Below are positions 1 through 5,902 of a DNA stretch of 20,991 nucleotides, one piece after another; positions within the stretch are counted from its first letter, which is position 1; each line of letters starts with the position of its first letter. The stretch is from Treponema sp. (GTDB lineage: Bacteria; Spirochaetota; Spirochaetia; Treponematales; Breznakiellaceae). Where the stretch lies: NCBI GenBank assembly GCA_031275035.1, contig JAISPH010000013.1:1-20991 (forward strand), written 5' to 3'. A program made the translations under genes and the position numbers. The notes under the pieces were generated by a model. The model was given only the letters and a program-made list of their open reading frames with translations, did not search any database and was not told the DNA's origin.

Positions 1-236
1 GATTCCGCCTGCGGGTCCATACCCCGCCCCTCTGGGGCGATTTGGACCCGGTAACGATTTGTTTGTTGGGGGTATGGACACGCATAATATCCATACCTTG
101 CGGATCGACGATACCCCGCCGCAGGCTGCGAGCTCTGCGGCGGGGAGAGTCATTTTATGATAAATGCGGCGTATTTTTTGGAAATTTTCCGGTACGACGG
201 CTCTTGCCCTGGTTATCATAAATTCATGCAGTACTT
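1..236. other. Intergenic region with inverted repeats, no gene
   Basis: I find no convincing coding sequence here. The stretch contains several inverted repeats: GTCCATACCCC near 15-25 pairs with GGGGTATGGAC at 67-77; a strong GC-rich hairpin lies at 114-145 (separate entry); and TTTATGATAA at 154-163 pairs with TTATCATAAA at 213-222 across a 49-nt loop. The last pair lies just downstream of the minus-strand gene that stops at 237, so it may fold in the 3' UTR of that transcript. The left edge is cut by the window, so a feature that starts outside it could extend in. Confidence 0.5.
114..145. repeat. GC-rich hairpin, dispersed-repeat-like
   Basis: CCCCGCCGCA (114-123) pairs perfectly with TGCGGCGGGG (136-145) around a 12-nt loop. 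The right flank, GGCGGGGAGAGTCATT at 139-154, recurs as an exact reverse complement at 20223-20238. This suggests a copy of a dispersed intergenic element rather than a simple terminator. There is no adjacent U-run on either strand. Confidence 0.5.
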
Positions 237-527
237 TTATGTAAAAATTAACGCAAGATGCACTGCAAAATCTTTAAGCCCCCGGTTAAGATGCTCCTCT
301 ATACAGGCGCATTGCTGAACCACGCCGGAATTATCGCCGCCAAGGGCGGCGTCATACATTTTCTTGTAATGAAACAGGGCGTCCCTGAAATTCAAATAAG
401 GCGATGCGATGCCGAATTCCTTATGTATGTGATCCGACATATCTTTTATGATCCAAACTTCGTCTACATAAACAAGTAAATCGTCTGCGGCGTCATTTAA
501 CGCTTGCCGGTGTTCTGCTGTCATCAC
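237..527 (-). CDS. Hypothetical protein, second gene of a small pair
   Basis: I do not recognise this 96-aa product. The sequence looks soluble and helical, with no signal peptide or membrane segment and with acidic and aromatic clusters (DDLLVYVDEVW near the N-terminus; NFRDALFHYKKMYDA in the middle). The start is GTG at 527 or ATG at 524, with a purine-rich GGGGGAAC about 6-9 nt upstream. It overlaps the 3' end of the upstream 77-aa gene by 35 nt in another frame, so the two are probably translated together. The region is AT-richer than the core genes further right, consistent with accessory DNA. A paired-gene system such as a toxin-antitoxin module is possible from size and arrangement only; no motif supports it. 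Confidence 0.5.
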   Translation of the reverse strand: MMTAEHRQALNDAADDLLVYVDEVWIIKDMSDHIHKEFGIASPYLNFRDALFHYKKMYDAALGGDNSGVVQQCACIEEHLNRGLKDFAVHLALIFT

Positions 528-726
528 GCCGTTCCCCCAGGGGGTAGTAATCTTTTATTGAAACAGTGGAACCAGCTACAACTTTACCGCTCAGTTCGGT
601 GTCGTGGATAAGGGCAATGTCCGGATCAATAGTCCGCTCGTTTATTATCTGCTTACAGGTTTTAGAAGATCCGGTGATGGCGTTATGCAGTTTGATAAGA
701 AGCCTTCTGTTTTCTTTCTGACCCAT
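493..726 (-). CDS. Hypothetical protein, first gene of a small pair
   Basis: This is a 77-aa product with no family I can name. It begins with a basic, polar N-terminus (MGQKENRRLLIKLHNAITG) and continues with a mixed alpha/beta-looking segment (DPDIALIHDTELSGKVVAG). The start is well supported: AAGGAG sits 6 nt before the ATG at 726. The C-terminus runs 35 nt into the downstream 96-aa ORF in a different frame, an overlap long enough that a frameshift joining the two is a real alternative. Upstream (727-838) is AT-rich and can hold a promoter, but no clean -35/-10 pair stood out. Confidence 0.55.
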   Translation of the reverse strand: MGQKENRRLLIKLHNAITGSSKTCKQIINERTIDPDIALIHDTELSGKVVAGSTVSIKDYYPLGERRDDSRTPASVK

Positions 727-838
727 ACATTACTCCTTGTTCATTTCGTGAAACGTCTTTCTTCGATTTCTCGGAAACTTTTTAACATATTATCATTAAT
801 TTTGTCATTGGACTTGTTCGATAACCCGGTTGGTTATC

Positions 839-1264
839 TCACAAGTCTCCCAAAAAACGTGGATTTCTTAATGAAATCCACGTTTTTTGTTGTTTTAAGC
901 GGTTGTTGTTCAAAAACTGAAGTTTCTGAACAACTCTATTAAAAAACAAATGTTTGGGAAAAAGCGTTTTAATCTCTTGTTTGTTGAATCTATGTTTTTG
1001 AAATTCCTCGATAAAATGCTTTCCCATCTTTTTATTAAAGAGATTGACAATACGCTTCTTGTGGCGCATAAGAATGCCCAATACAGCCTCACCGGAAAGT
1101 CCTTTAACGGAACATTCTTTCTTTATTTCAAGAAAAACACCGGCGTACTCGACATACCGGCGATCAAAACCGGTCTCTTCCCAATTCTCGATTAATATGG
1201 TCTCTTTTACGGCCTCGGAAAAAAAGATTGTTGTGTATTGATAGAGAAAATCCCTTAACTCCAC
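839..1264 (-). CDS. Hypothetical protein, possibly a decayed or truncated gene
   Basis: I chose the GTG at 1264 (141 aa, beginning VELRDFLYQY) because GGGGAG lies 5 nt upstream; the frame stays open to an ATG at 1330, but that start lacks a ribosome-binding site. The product is basic and aromatic-rich, looks helical, and has no signal peptide. I recognise no family. The last ~15 codons coincide with the perfect terminator-like stem at 852-888, which is unusual for an intact gene and suggests the original 3' end was lost and the frame now runs through a terminator. The codons are AT-richer than in neighbours to the right. Confidence 0.4.
   Translation of the reverse strand: MELRDFLYQYTTIFFSEAVKETILIENWEETGFDRRYVEYAGVFLEIKKECSVKGLSGEAVLGILMRHKKRIVNLFNKKMGKHFIEEFQKHRFNKQEIKTLFPKHLFFNRVVQKLQFLNNNRLKQQKTWISLRNPRFLGDL
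852..888. terminator. Bidirectional intrinsic terminator-like hairpin
   Basis: AAAAAACGTGGATTTC (852-867) and its exact complement (873-888) form a perfect 16-bp stem with a 5-nt loop TTAAT. The stem is flanked by an A-tract on the left and a T-tract on the right (continuing GTTGTTTT), so either strand yields a hairpin ending in U residues. It lies inside the last codons of the minus-strand ORF ending at 839. A smaller stem (GATAACC 820-826 with GGTTATC 832-838) directly abuts that ORF's stop codon. Confidence 0.7.
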
Positions 1265-1381
1265 ACACGCTCCCCAAAAACAGCGGTCCAAACGGCTGCC
1301 CGCAGCCGGACGACCCTGCCCTGTCAACATGACCAGCCGCCAACGCCTATAATCCTGCCATACCGGGCCGTTTTTGTCAAC

Positions 1382-1411
1382 AAAAAAGCCCCCCGGAGAA
1401 TCCCGGGGGGC
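1382..1411 (-). terminator. Intrinsic terminator of the lipoprotein operon
   Basis: Read on the minus strand, a GC stem (1403-1411 with 1388-1396, 9 bp, 6-nt loop) is followed immediately by six U residues (A-tract at 1382-1387 on the plus strand). It lies 56 nt past the stop codon of the FGE-like lipoprotein gene. Confidence 0.85.
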
Positions 1412-1466
1412 CCTGTTTCCTAAACGCAGCTCCGCGGTCCGGCCCTAAAGCCGGACCAGTACTCGA

Positions 1467-3209
1467 CTAAAGGCTCCTTGCCACCCTAAACCCAAACGTA
1501 CCGTCGTCCGCAGTCGCTTCTTCCGGCCTTCTGGTTCTAACCAACAGCTTATCAGGAGTACTACCGGGGGAGTCACTATTAGCGCCGCCCCGGACAACCC
1601 GGTAATCCGGGGTGGTGCCATCACCTTTGCTAAAGGCCGTATAGGGACCTACATCAGGGGTAGCGTCGGACAGGTACTTATCCGTATCATAAGTACTCAT
1701 CTCCCACCTGTTGGGATAGAACCGGTCCCAGCACCATTCCTGCACATTCCCGCTCATGTCAAAGAGGGCTGCGGTGTTGGAAGACTTGCCTCCGACCGGT
1801 TTGAGACCCGAACCAAACTGAGCGACTTTTACAGCATCATCGCCCCCGGCATATTTCCATCCCCAGGCGGGATCGTCTTTTTTACTGATGTCCGCAGGGA
1901 ACTCACCGCCCCTGGCGGCGTATTCCCATTCCGCTTCGGTGGGAAGCCGGAAACCATCGGCGGCCCAGTTGGGCTGGACAGTTCCGCTCGGACCATAAAC
2001 GCTCTGCGCATCAACAACAGTTTTCAACGGTTGGCCGGAGCCGTTCACATATATAGGCGTAAGATTCATCCTTTCGGAATATAAATTGCACCAGACCACG
2101 GCTTCGTACCAGCTTACGGCCACCGGCAATTTCACAGCATCACCACTTGTCCCCGTCTGGGATATACCACTATATCCAGAAACCGATAAATTAGGCATAC
2201 CGGTTCCATTAATAACATCGTCCCATAGCTTATTGGTGGTTTCAAACTGGGCCAGATCAAACTTATTAATATGCAGATCCCGGTAGTAAAGGAAAACATC
2301 GCTGCCGGTATCGAGGGCCGGATCGATGTGCCCATCCTCCGTATAACCCTGCCCGCTGGGCTCCACGTCATTGGGATTGGCAGGCGGATTTCTTCCGGAG
2401 CCGCTGACCAGATCCCAACTATCGCCATCCCAACGCCAGACACTGCCGTCGGGCTGGGAAATCGTACCGATGCCGCCGCCGCCCCAAATGCCGTCCCAGG
2501 GGGGAGTGTAACTACCCCCCCCACCCCAGATGGCGCCGCCACCGCCGCCGCCACCACTACCGCCGCCACTACCACCGCGGGACCGCCAGCTCTTCAATCC
2601 TCCCTCAAACTCAATCTGCTTAACCACAAAAAGACGGGCTGTACCGTCGTTATTCAAAATAAGATTGTAACTCTTTTGGGCGCCGTTCTGGGCCTGGACG
2701 GTTATCACGAAATAGGCGGTAGGCAGATACGCCAGATACGAATTCAACGCATTATTGTCTGGAGAATAGTCCTTACTTTGCGTAAAACTCCACTCGGATA
2801 TGTATACCCCGCCATCAGGCATAGGAGGAGTAGGATCAATTTGATCCTTAACCTTATTCTTAACGGACACCACCCGGGCCCCCGGATCAACCGGCTGCAT
2901 CCGCAGGATAAACCCACCGGACGCCCTTAAACCTGATCCAAAGGCAGCGTCAAAGTCCCCCACACCCATCAAAACGCCCGCTTCTTTTAGAAAAGGCTTT
3001 ATTGCATAGGTAGTATCATCAATAGGTTTTTCCGAATCATACACTACTTCGCTGGTATCAAAACGAAGCACCCTGGCCCACGCCAAATTGGCGTTGCCGC
3101 TCCCGCTGTAAGCTGGAAAATAGGGGTTGTTACAAGCCGCAAATACCGCCAGTACGCCGCACAATGCCAGCGCCCCGCATACCACCAATAATACCTTGTT
3201 TTTACCCAT
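1467..3209 (-). CDS. Lipoprotein with C-terminal FGE-sulfatase (SUMF1-like) domain
   Basis: A 580-aa secreted lipoprotein. The N-terminus has a hydrophobic signal ending in a lipobox (VFAAC, Cys about 26), so it should be lipid-anchored. Residues ~40-200 look like a beta-sandwich ending in a motif (YFVITVQAQNGAQKSYNL) similar to cadherin-like beta-sandwich domains of bacterial surface proteins. A Gly-rich, low-complexity linker follows at ~211-250. The rest is a formylglycine-generating-enzyme-family fold, with PVAVSWYEAVVWCN, RLPTEAEWEYAARGG (from R421), DMSGNVQEWCWD (from D484), RVVRGG and the terminal GFRVAR. The paired active-site cysteines found near the C-terminus of true FGE are absent, so a binding or structural role is more likely than sulfatase activation. 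AAGGAGG precedes the ATG by 6 nt. It follows the beta-barrel gene by 55 nt and ends at a clear terminator. Confidence 0.88.
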   Translation of the reverse strand: MGKNKVLLVVCGALALCGVLAVFAACNNPYFPAYSGSGNANLAWARVLRFDTSEVVYDSEKPIDDTTYAIKPFLKEAGVLMGVGDFDAAFGSGLRASGGFILRMQPVDPGARVVSVKNKVKDQIDPTPPMPDGGVYISEWSFTQSKDYSPDNNALNSYLAYLPTAYFVITVQAQNGAQKSYNLILNNDGTARLFVVKQIEFEGGLKSWRSRGGSGGGSGGGGGGGAIWGGGGSYTPPWDGIWGGGGIGTISQPDGSVWRWDGDSWDLVSGSGRNPPANPNDVEPSGQGYTEDGHIDPALDTGSDVFLYYRDLHINKFDLAQFETTNKLWDDVINGTGMPNLSVSGYSGISQTGTSGDAVKLPVAVSWYEAVVWCNLYSERMNLTPIYVNGSGQPLKTVVDAQSVYGPSGTVQPNWAADGFRLPTEAEWEYAARGGEFPADISKKDDPAWGWKYAGGDDAVKVAQFGSGLKPVGGKSSNTAALFDMSGNVQEWCWDRFYPNRWEMSTYDTDKYLSDATPDVGPYTAFSKGDGTTPDYRVVRGGANSDSPGSTPDKLLVRTRRPEEATADDGTFGFRVARSL

Positions 3210-3264
3210 TACCGGCCTCCTTGACCCAAAACAATGGTTCTTTTACACGCATACTACATCTATC

Positions 3265-3798
3265 CTAAAAACGGATGCCCCCGGTAACGCCCAGGCCCCA
3301 CATATAGGGATAGCCGAAGCGCAGATAGGGCTCCGCATAGAACATGCCTAAAAAGGGGAACCGCACTCCCGCGGAAACGCCCATTAACGGTTCGGGGTAC
3401 ATGTCCTCATCGTCCATGATATAACTTGCCCCCAGATCGAACTGGGCAAACACCCGGCCCCACAGAAACTTGGCCACATAGAGCCGGTAGTAAAGTCCCG
3501 GCTCCGCTACGACGGTCCCGCCAAAATTTTCACTCATCGTTACCTTAAAACCAACGGCCATCAGGTCGTTCACGTCATAGGTAATGCTGGCAACCTCGCT
3601 CATGGCATAATATAGCAGGCTGTTCTGGCTTAATTCAATGCCCCCGCCCGCATAAAAATAGGACCGGTTCCCCTTCTTTTCCGCCTTAACCTGGGCCGCC
3701 GCCGCTCCGGCAAAGACCGTTAACGCCAGCAGAACGGCCGTTCCCAGGGCAAAGATCTTTTTGGGGGAGCTTAATTCCGGCCTTATTCTGCAGTTCAA
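3265..3798 (-). CDS. Small outer-membrane beta-barrel protein
   Basis: A 177-aa product with a cleavable signal peptide (hydrophobic segment FALGTAVLLALTVFAGAAAA, predicted cut before QVKAE). The mature part alternates short amphipathic strands rich in Gly, Tyr and Phe (YFYAGGGIELS, GLYYRLYVA, VFAQFDLGASY, YAEPYLRFGYPY) and ends in Phe (GVTGGIRF). This is the usual outer-membrane insertion signature of small OmpA/OmpW-like barrels. No specific family is recognisable. The start is supported by GAGGGGG 6 nt upstream. A plausible promoter lies at 3844-3872. The 55-nt gap to the lipoprotein gene suggests a two-gene operon of envelope proteins. Confidence 0.75.
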   Translation of the reverse strand: MNCRIRPELSSPKKIFALGTAVLLALTVFAGAAAAQVKAEKKGNRSYFYAGGGIELSQNSLLYYAMSEVASITYDVNDLMAVGFKVTMSENFGGTVVAEPGLYYRLYVAKFLWGRVFAQFDLGASYIMDDEDMYPEPLMGVSAGVRFPFLGMFYAEPYLRFGYPYMWGLGVTGGIRF

Positions 3799-3843
3799 TC
3801 AAACCCCCTCATGGAACAATCCATGCCTCGCCACTTCGATCTC

Positions 3844-3872
3844 AGTATATCAAAGGCATAATTAAATTTCCA
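3844..3872 (-). promoter_or_regulatory. Candidate sigma70-type promoter for the barrel/lipoprotein operon
   Basis: On the minus strand TGGAAA (4 of 6 to TTGACA) is followed after 17 nt by TATACT (5 of 6 to TATAAT). It sits about 46 nt upstream of the ATG at 3798, in an AT-rich stretch with long A/T runs just beyond (3885-3911) that could serve as an UP element. Confidence 0.4.
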
Positions 3873-3947
3873 GAATTTTGTAAAAAAAGTAAATGTTTTT
3901 TGTTTTTTTTTAAAATTCCCGCTTTTCTGATGAATTTTCCCGCCCTG

Positions 3948-4042
3948 AAGCTCCCCCGCGGACCGGCGAGCTGAATTTCGGGCGCCGGGCCCCGGCGAAT
4001 GAGCCTCCGCGGAGCGCCGGTCCGGGGAGGCCGCCGGAGCTT
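3948..4042. terminator. Nested inverted repeats downstream of ptsN
   Basis: Several complementary pairs are nested: AAGCTCC (3948-3954) with GGAGCTT (4036-4042); CGGACCGGCG (3959-3968) with CGCCGGTCCG (4015-4024), a perfect 10-bp pair; the near-palindrome CGCCGGGCCCCGGCG (3983-3997); and the perfect palindrome CTCCGCGGAG (4005-4014). Together they could fold into a multibranched structure. The position directly after the ptsN stop suggests termination or 3' protection on the minus transcript. Only a short U-run is seen, on the plus side at 4041-4044. Confidence 0.45.
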
Positions 4043-4061
4043 TTACAGGGGCCGGACCGGG

Positions 4062-4508
4062 CTATTCCATCAATATCCGCAGGACTTCCCCGGAGTCGGC
4101 GGCCTTGAGGATCTCGCCCCGTTTTTCCGCGCTTTTGAAGAGCAGGCTGATCTCGGCCAAAAACTGCAGGTGGGGGCCGGTCTTTTCCAGCGGGGACAGG
4201 GTCATAATAAAAATACGGCAGGGTTCGTGATCCAGGGAATCAAAATCGACGGGAACGTCGGAGATGCCGATACAGGCTACCAGATCCCGGATGGTGGCGC
4301 TTTTGCCGTGGGGTATGGCGATGCCGTGCTTCATGCCGGTGGACATCTTCTGTTCCCGGTCCATGACGGCGGCAAGGGCGGCGGCCCGGTCCTGAATCTT
4401 CCCGGCGGCCGTTAATATATCGAGCAGTTCGTTGATTATCGCCTCTTTGGTGGTTCCCTTGAGGTGAAGGCTGATCGTTTCTTTCGTCAATACGGTCTTC
4501 AAATTCAT
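4062..4508 (-). CDS. ptsN: PTS IIA-type regulatory protein (EIIA-Ntr)
   Basis: A 148-aa PTS EIIA-2 (fructose/mannitol-type) domain protein. The phosphorylatable His is H67 in GIAIPHGKS, and the family motifs DRE-KMSTGM and HLQFLAEISLLF are visible. The length matches stand-alone PtsN, and no EIIB or EIIC domain is attached, so the role is regulatory phosphorelay rather than sugar transport. I chose the ATG at 4508 (MNLKTVL): the longer frame would need a TTG at 4562 and reads through a promoter. There is no Shine-Dalgarno. Instead, a promoter (TTGACT-17-TACACT) ends 6 nt before the ATG, implying a leaderless mRNA. HPr and HPr kinase are encoded about 8 kb away in this window, so a regulatory PTS branch is present. 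Confidence 0.9.
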   Translation of the reverse strand: MNLKTVLTKETISLHLKGTTKEAIINELLDILTAAGKIQDRAAALAAVMDREQKMSTGMKHGIAIPHGKSATIRDLVACIGISDVPVDFDSLDHEPCRIFIMTLSPLEKTGPHLQFLAEISLLFKSAEKRGEILKAADSGEVLRILME

Positions 4509-4514
4509 ATATCC

Positions 4515-4543
4515 AGTGTAAGGGGCAATACCCGAAAAGTCAA
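4515..4543 (-). promoter_or_regulatory. ptsN promoter, predicted leaderless
   Basis: TTGACT (5 of 6), a 17-nt spacer, then TACACT (4 of 6) on the minus strand. The -10 ends six nucleotides before the ATG at 4508, so transcription should start at or within a base or two of the A of AUG. The hprK promoter shows the same geometry. Confidence 0.55.
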
Positions 4544-4595
4544 GGTAAATGAAGCTCCCCAAAACGGGGCGGCGAAAAAACGGCGTCCCTCCGGT

Positions 4596-4615
4596 CCGGG
4601 GCCATTGAGCCCCGG
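4596..4615 (-). terminator. GC hairpin after the HEAT-like gene
   Basis: CCGGGGC (4596-4602) pairs with GCCCCGG (4609-4615) around a 6-nt loop, 6 nt past the stop codon at 4622. The only U-run on the minus strand is about 16 nt further on (4574-4579), so this is a weak terminator or an RNA-stabilising stem. Confidence 0.4.
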
Positions 4616-4621
4616 CCGGGT

Positions 4622-5788
4622 CTAGCGGATGCTTCTGAGGGCCTGGGAAGCCAGGTTTTTTACCGCATTGGTCCAGTCCATGGCCAGCACCGAGTTAAGG
4701 GCGGGCCTGGCTATGGGGCGGCCGGTGGCCCCCAGGGCGGGAATGACGGCCCGGACCATCCGTTCGTCGGCCTGGGTAATCAGGCCCCGCTGGAGCCGTA
4801 TATTAAAGTCCATGAGGAACGCGGAGAGGAGCCGGGCGGAATCGTCGGTACCCAGGGCGGACAGGGCGGCCAGGGTCCCCAGTTTTTCCTCCTCGTCCAC
4901 GCCTTCCTTATAACAGCGTTCCAGCAGGGGATACACGGAGCCGTCCTCGGTCCCATAGCGGCGGATCATGCTGACCGCCAGTTTGCGGCTCCCCGTCAGG
5001 GAGGACCGCTGGCGCAGGTCGCCGGTGGCGGCGCTCCAGACCGCCGTCAGGGCGGCTACCGCCACCTCCGCCTTGGAACGGGTGGTGCCTTCGGAATTTT
5101 CCTCCACCTGGAGGGCATGGTACTTGATGTCGTAGGTATAACCGGGGCTTTTGATTACCTCGATCAGGGTTTCCGAGGGATCGGGCAGGATCACGTTGAG
5201 GGATTTAAGGGCCTGGGACTTAACCCGGTCCAGATACCAGCCGTGGGAGGCGAAGAAGACCGGCAGGTAGCCAGCGGGATCTTTGTAGCTTTCCAGGGCA
5301 AGGATCGCTCCGTAGGCGACCTGGTTCCCCGTTTCCCGGTCTTCCGCGGGCCTGAGGTTCAGGTCCGAGAGAAGCTGTATGACCTGAGGCAGCAGTTCCG
5401 CCGCCCCGGTTTTGCCCAGGGCCTGGAGGGCTTCGGCCTTGACCAGGGGATTGGCAAAGATCTCCACCGTCCGCCAGAGGGCAAGCCCCGCTTCGGCGTA
5501 TCCCGCTTCCCCAAGCTGGGCGGCAAGAAGCCGGGCCATGGAATCCGCCGCGGCGGTTTCGGTGCTGCCCCGGACATTGGGGTACTCCGACAGCAGCCGG
5601 TCCAGGGCCTTGGCGTAGAATTCGGGGGTCCCCGCATTGGAAGTTACCACATTCTGAAGCACCCCGTACTGCTGCACCCTGGTGCCGGCCTCGTCAAAGA
5701 GGGAGCTGTACATCTCCAGTTCTTCCGACTGGGCCGATGCCGAAAAAGCGATAAAAACCGATAATAGCAGAAGCGTAACTTGTTTCAT
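4622..5788 (-). CDS. Periplasmic HEAT-repeat-like protein
   Basis: A 388-aa protein with a signal peptide (MKQVTLLLLSVFIAFSASA, cut before QSEELE). The mature part is a series of helical pairs with an Ala/Leu-rich periodic pattern: NPLVKAEALQALGKTGAAELL at ~127-147, VAYGAILALESYKD, LGTLAALSALGTDDSARLL, VIPALGATGRPIARPALNSVL and a final NAVKNLASQALRSI. These fit HEAT/armadillo-type repeats, which usually act as protein-binding scaffolds, and no catalytic motif is seen. The true start is the ATG at 5788 with AAGGAA 8 nt upstream. The same frame stays open to 6895, but that extension is antisense to the GH5 gene. Transcription is divergent from GH5 from overlapping promoters. The partner is unknown. 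Confidence 0.75.
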   Translation of the reverse strand: MKQVTLLLLSVFIAFSASAQSEELEMYSSLFDEAGTRVQQYGVLQNVVTSNAGTPEFYAKALDRLLSEYPNVRGSTETAAADSMARLLAAQLGEAGYAEAGLALWRTVEIFANPLVKAEALQALGKTGAAELLPQVIQLLSDLNLRPAEDRETGNQVAYGAILALESYKDPAGYLPVFFASHGWYLDRVKSQALKSLNVILPDPSETLIEVIKSPGYTYDIKYHALQVEENSEGTTRSKAEVAVAALTAVWSAATGDLRQRSSLTGSRKLAVSMIRRYGTEDGSVYPLLERCYKEGVDEEEKLGTLAALSALGTDDSARLLSAFLMDFNIRLQRGLITQADERMVRAVIPALGATGRPIARPALNSVLAMDWTNAVKNLASQALRSIR

Positions 5789-5829
5789 GGCTGGATTCCT
5801 TTTTAGCGGCGCTTTTTCAAAACGCTCTT

Positions 5830-5857
5830 TTGAAAAGCTCCGATATACATTTATAAT
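5830..5857 (+). promoter_or_regulatory. Promoter of the GH5 gene
   Basis: TTGAAA (5830-5835), a 16-nt spacer and a perfect TATAAT (5852-5857), 45 nt upstream of the ATG at 5903. It is one of the clearest sigma70-type promoters in the window. It overlaps the divergent promoter at 5853-5881, so only one polymerase can occupy the site at a time. Confidence 0.7.
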
Positions 5858-5881
5858 ATGCTTAAAGAAGCGTCTTTTCAA
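5853..5881 (-). promoter_or_regulatory. Promoter of the HEAT-like gene, sharing a -10 region
   Basis: On the minus strand TTGAAA (5876-5881, 5 of 6) is followed after 17 nt by TATTAT (5853-5858, 5 of 6). The -10 overlaps the -10 of the divergent GH5 promoter on the other strand almost base for base. Confidence 0.6.
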
Positions 5882-5902
5882 CCTGTTTTTTAGGGGAAGG
5901 TC

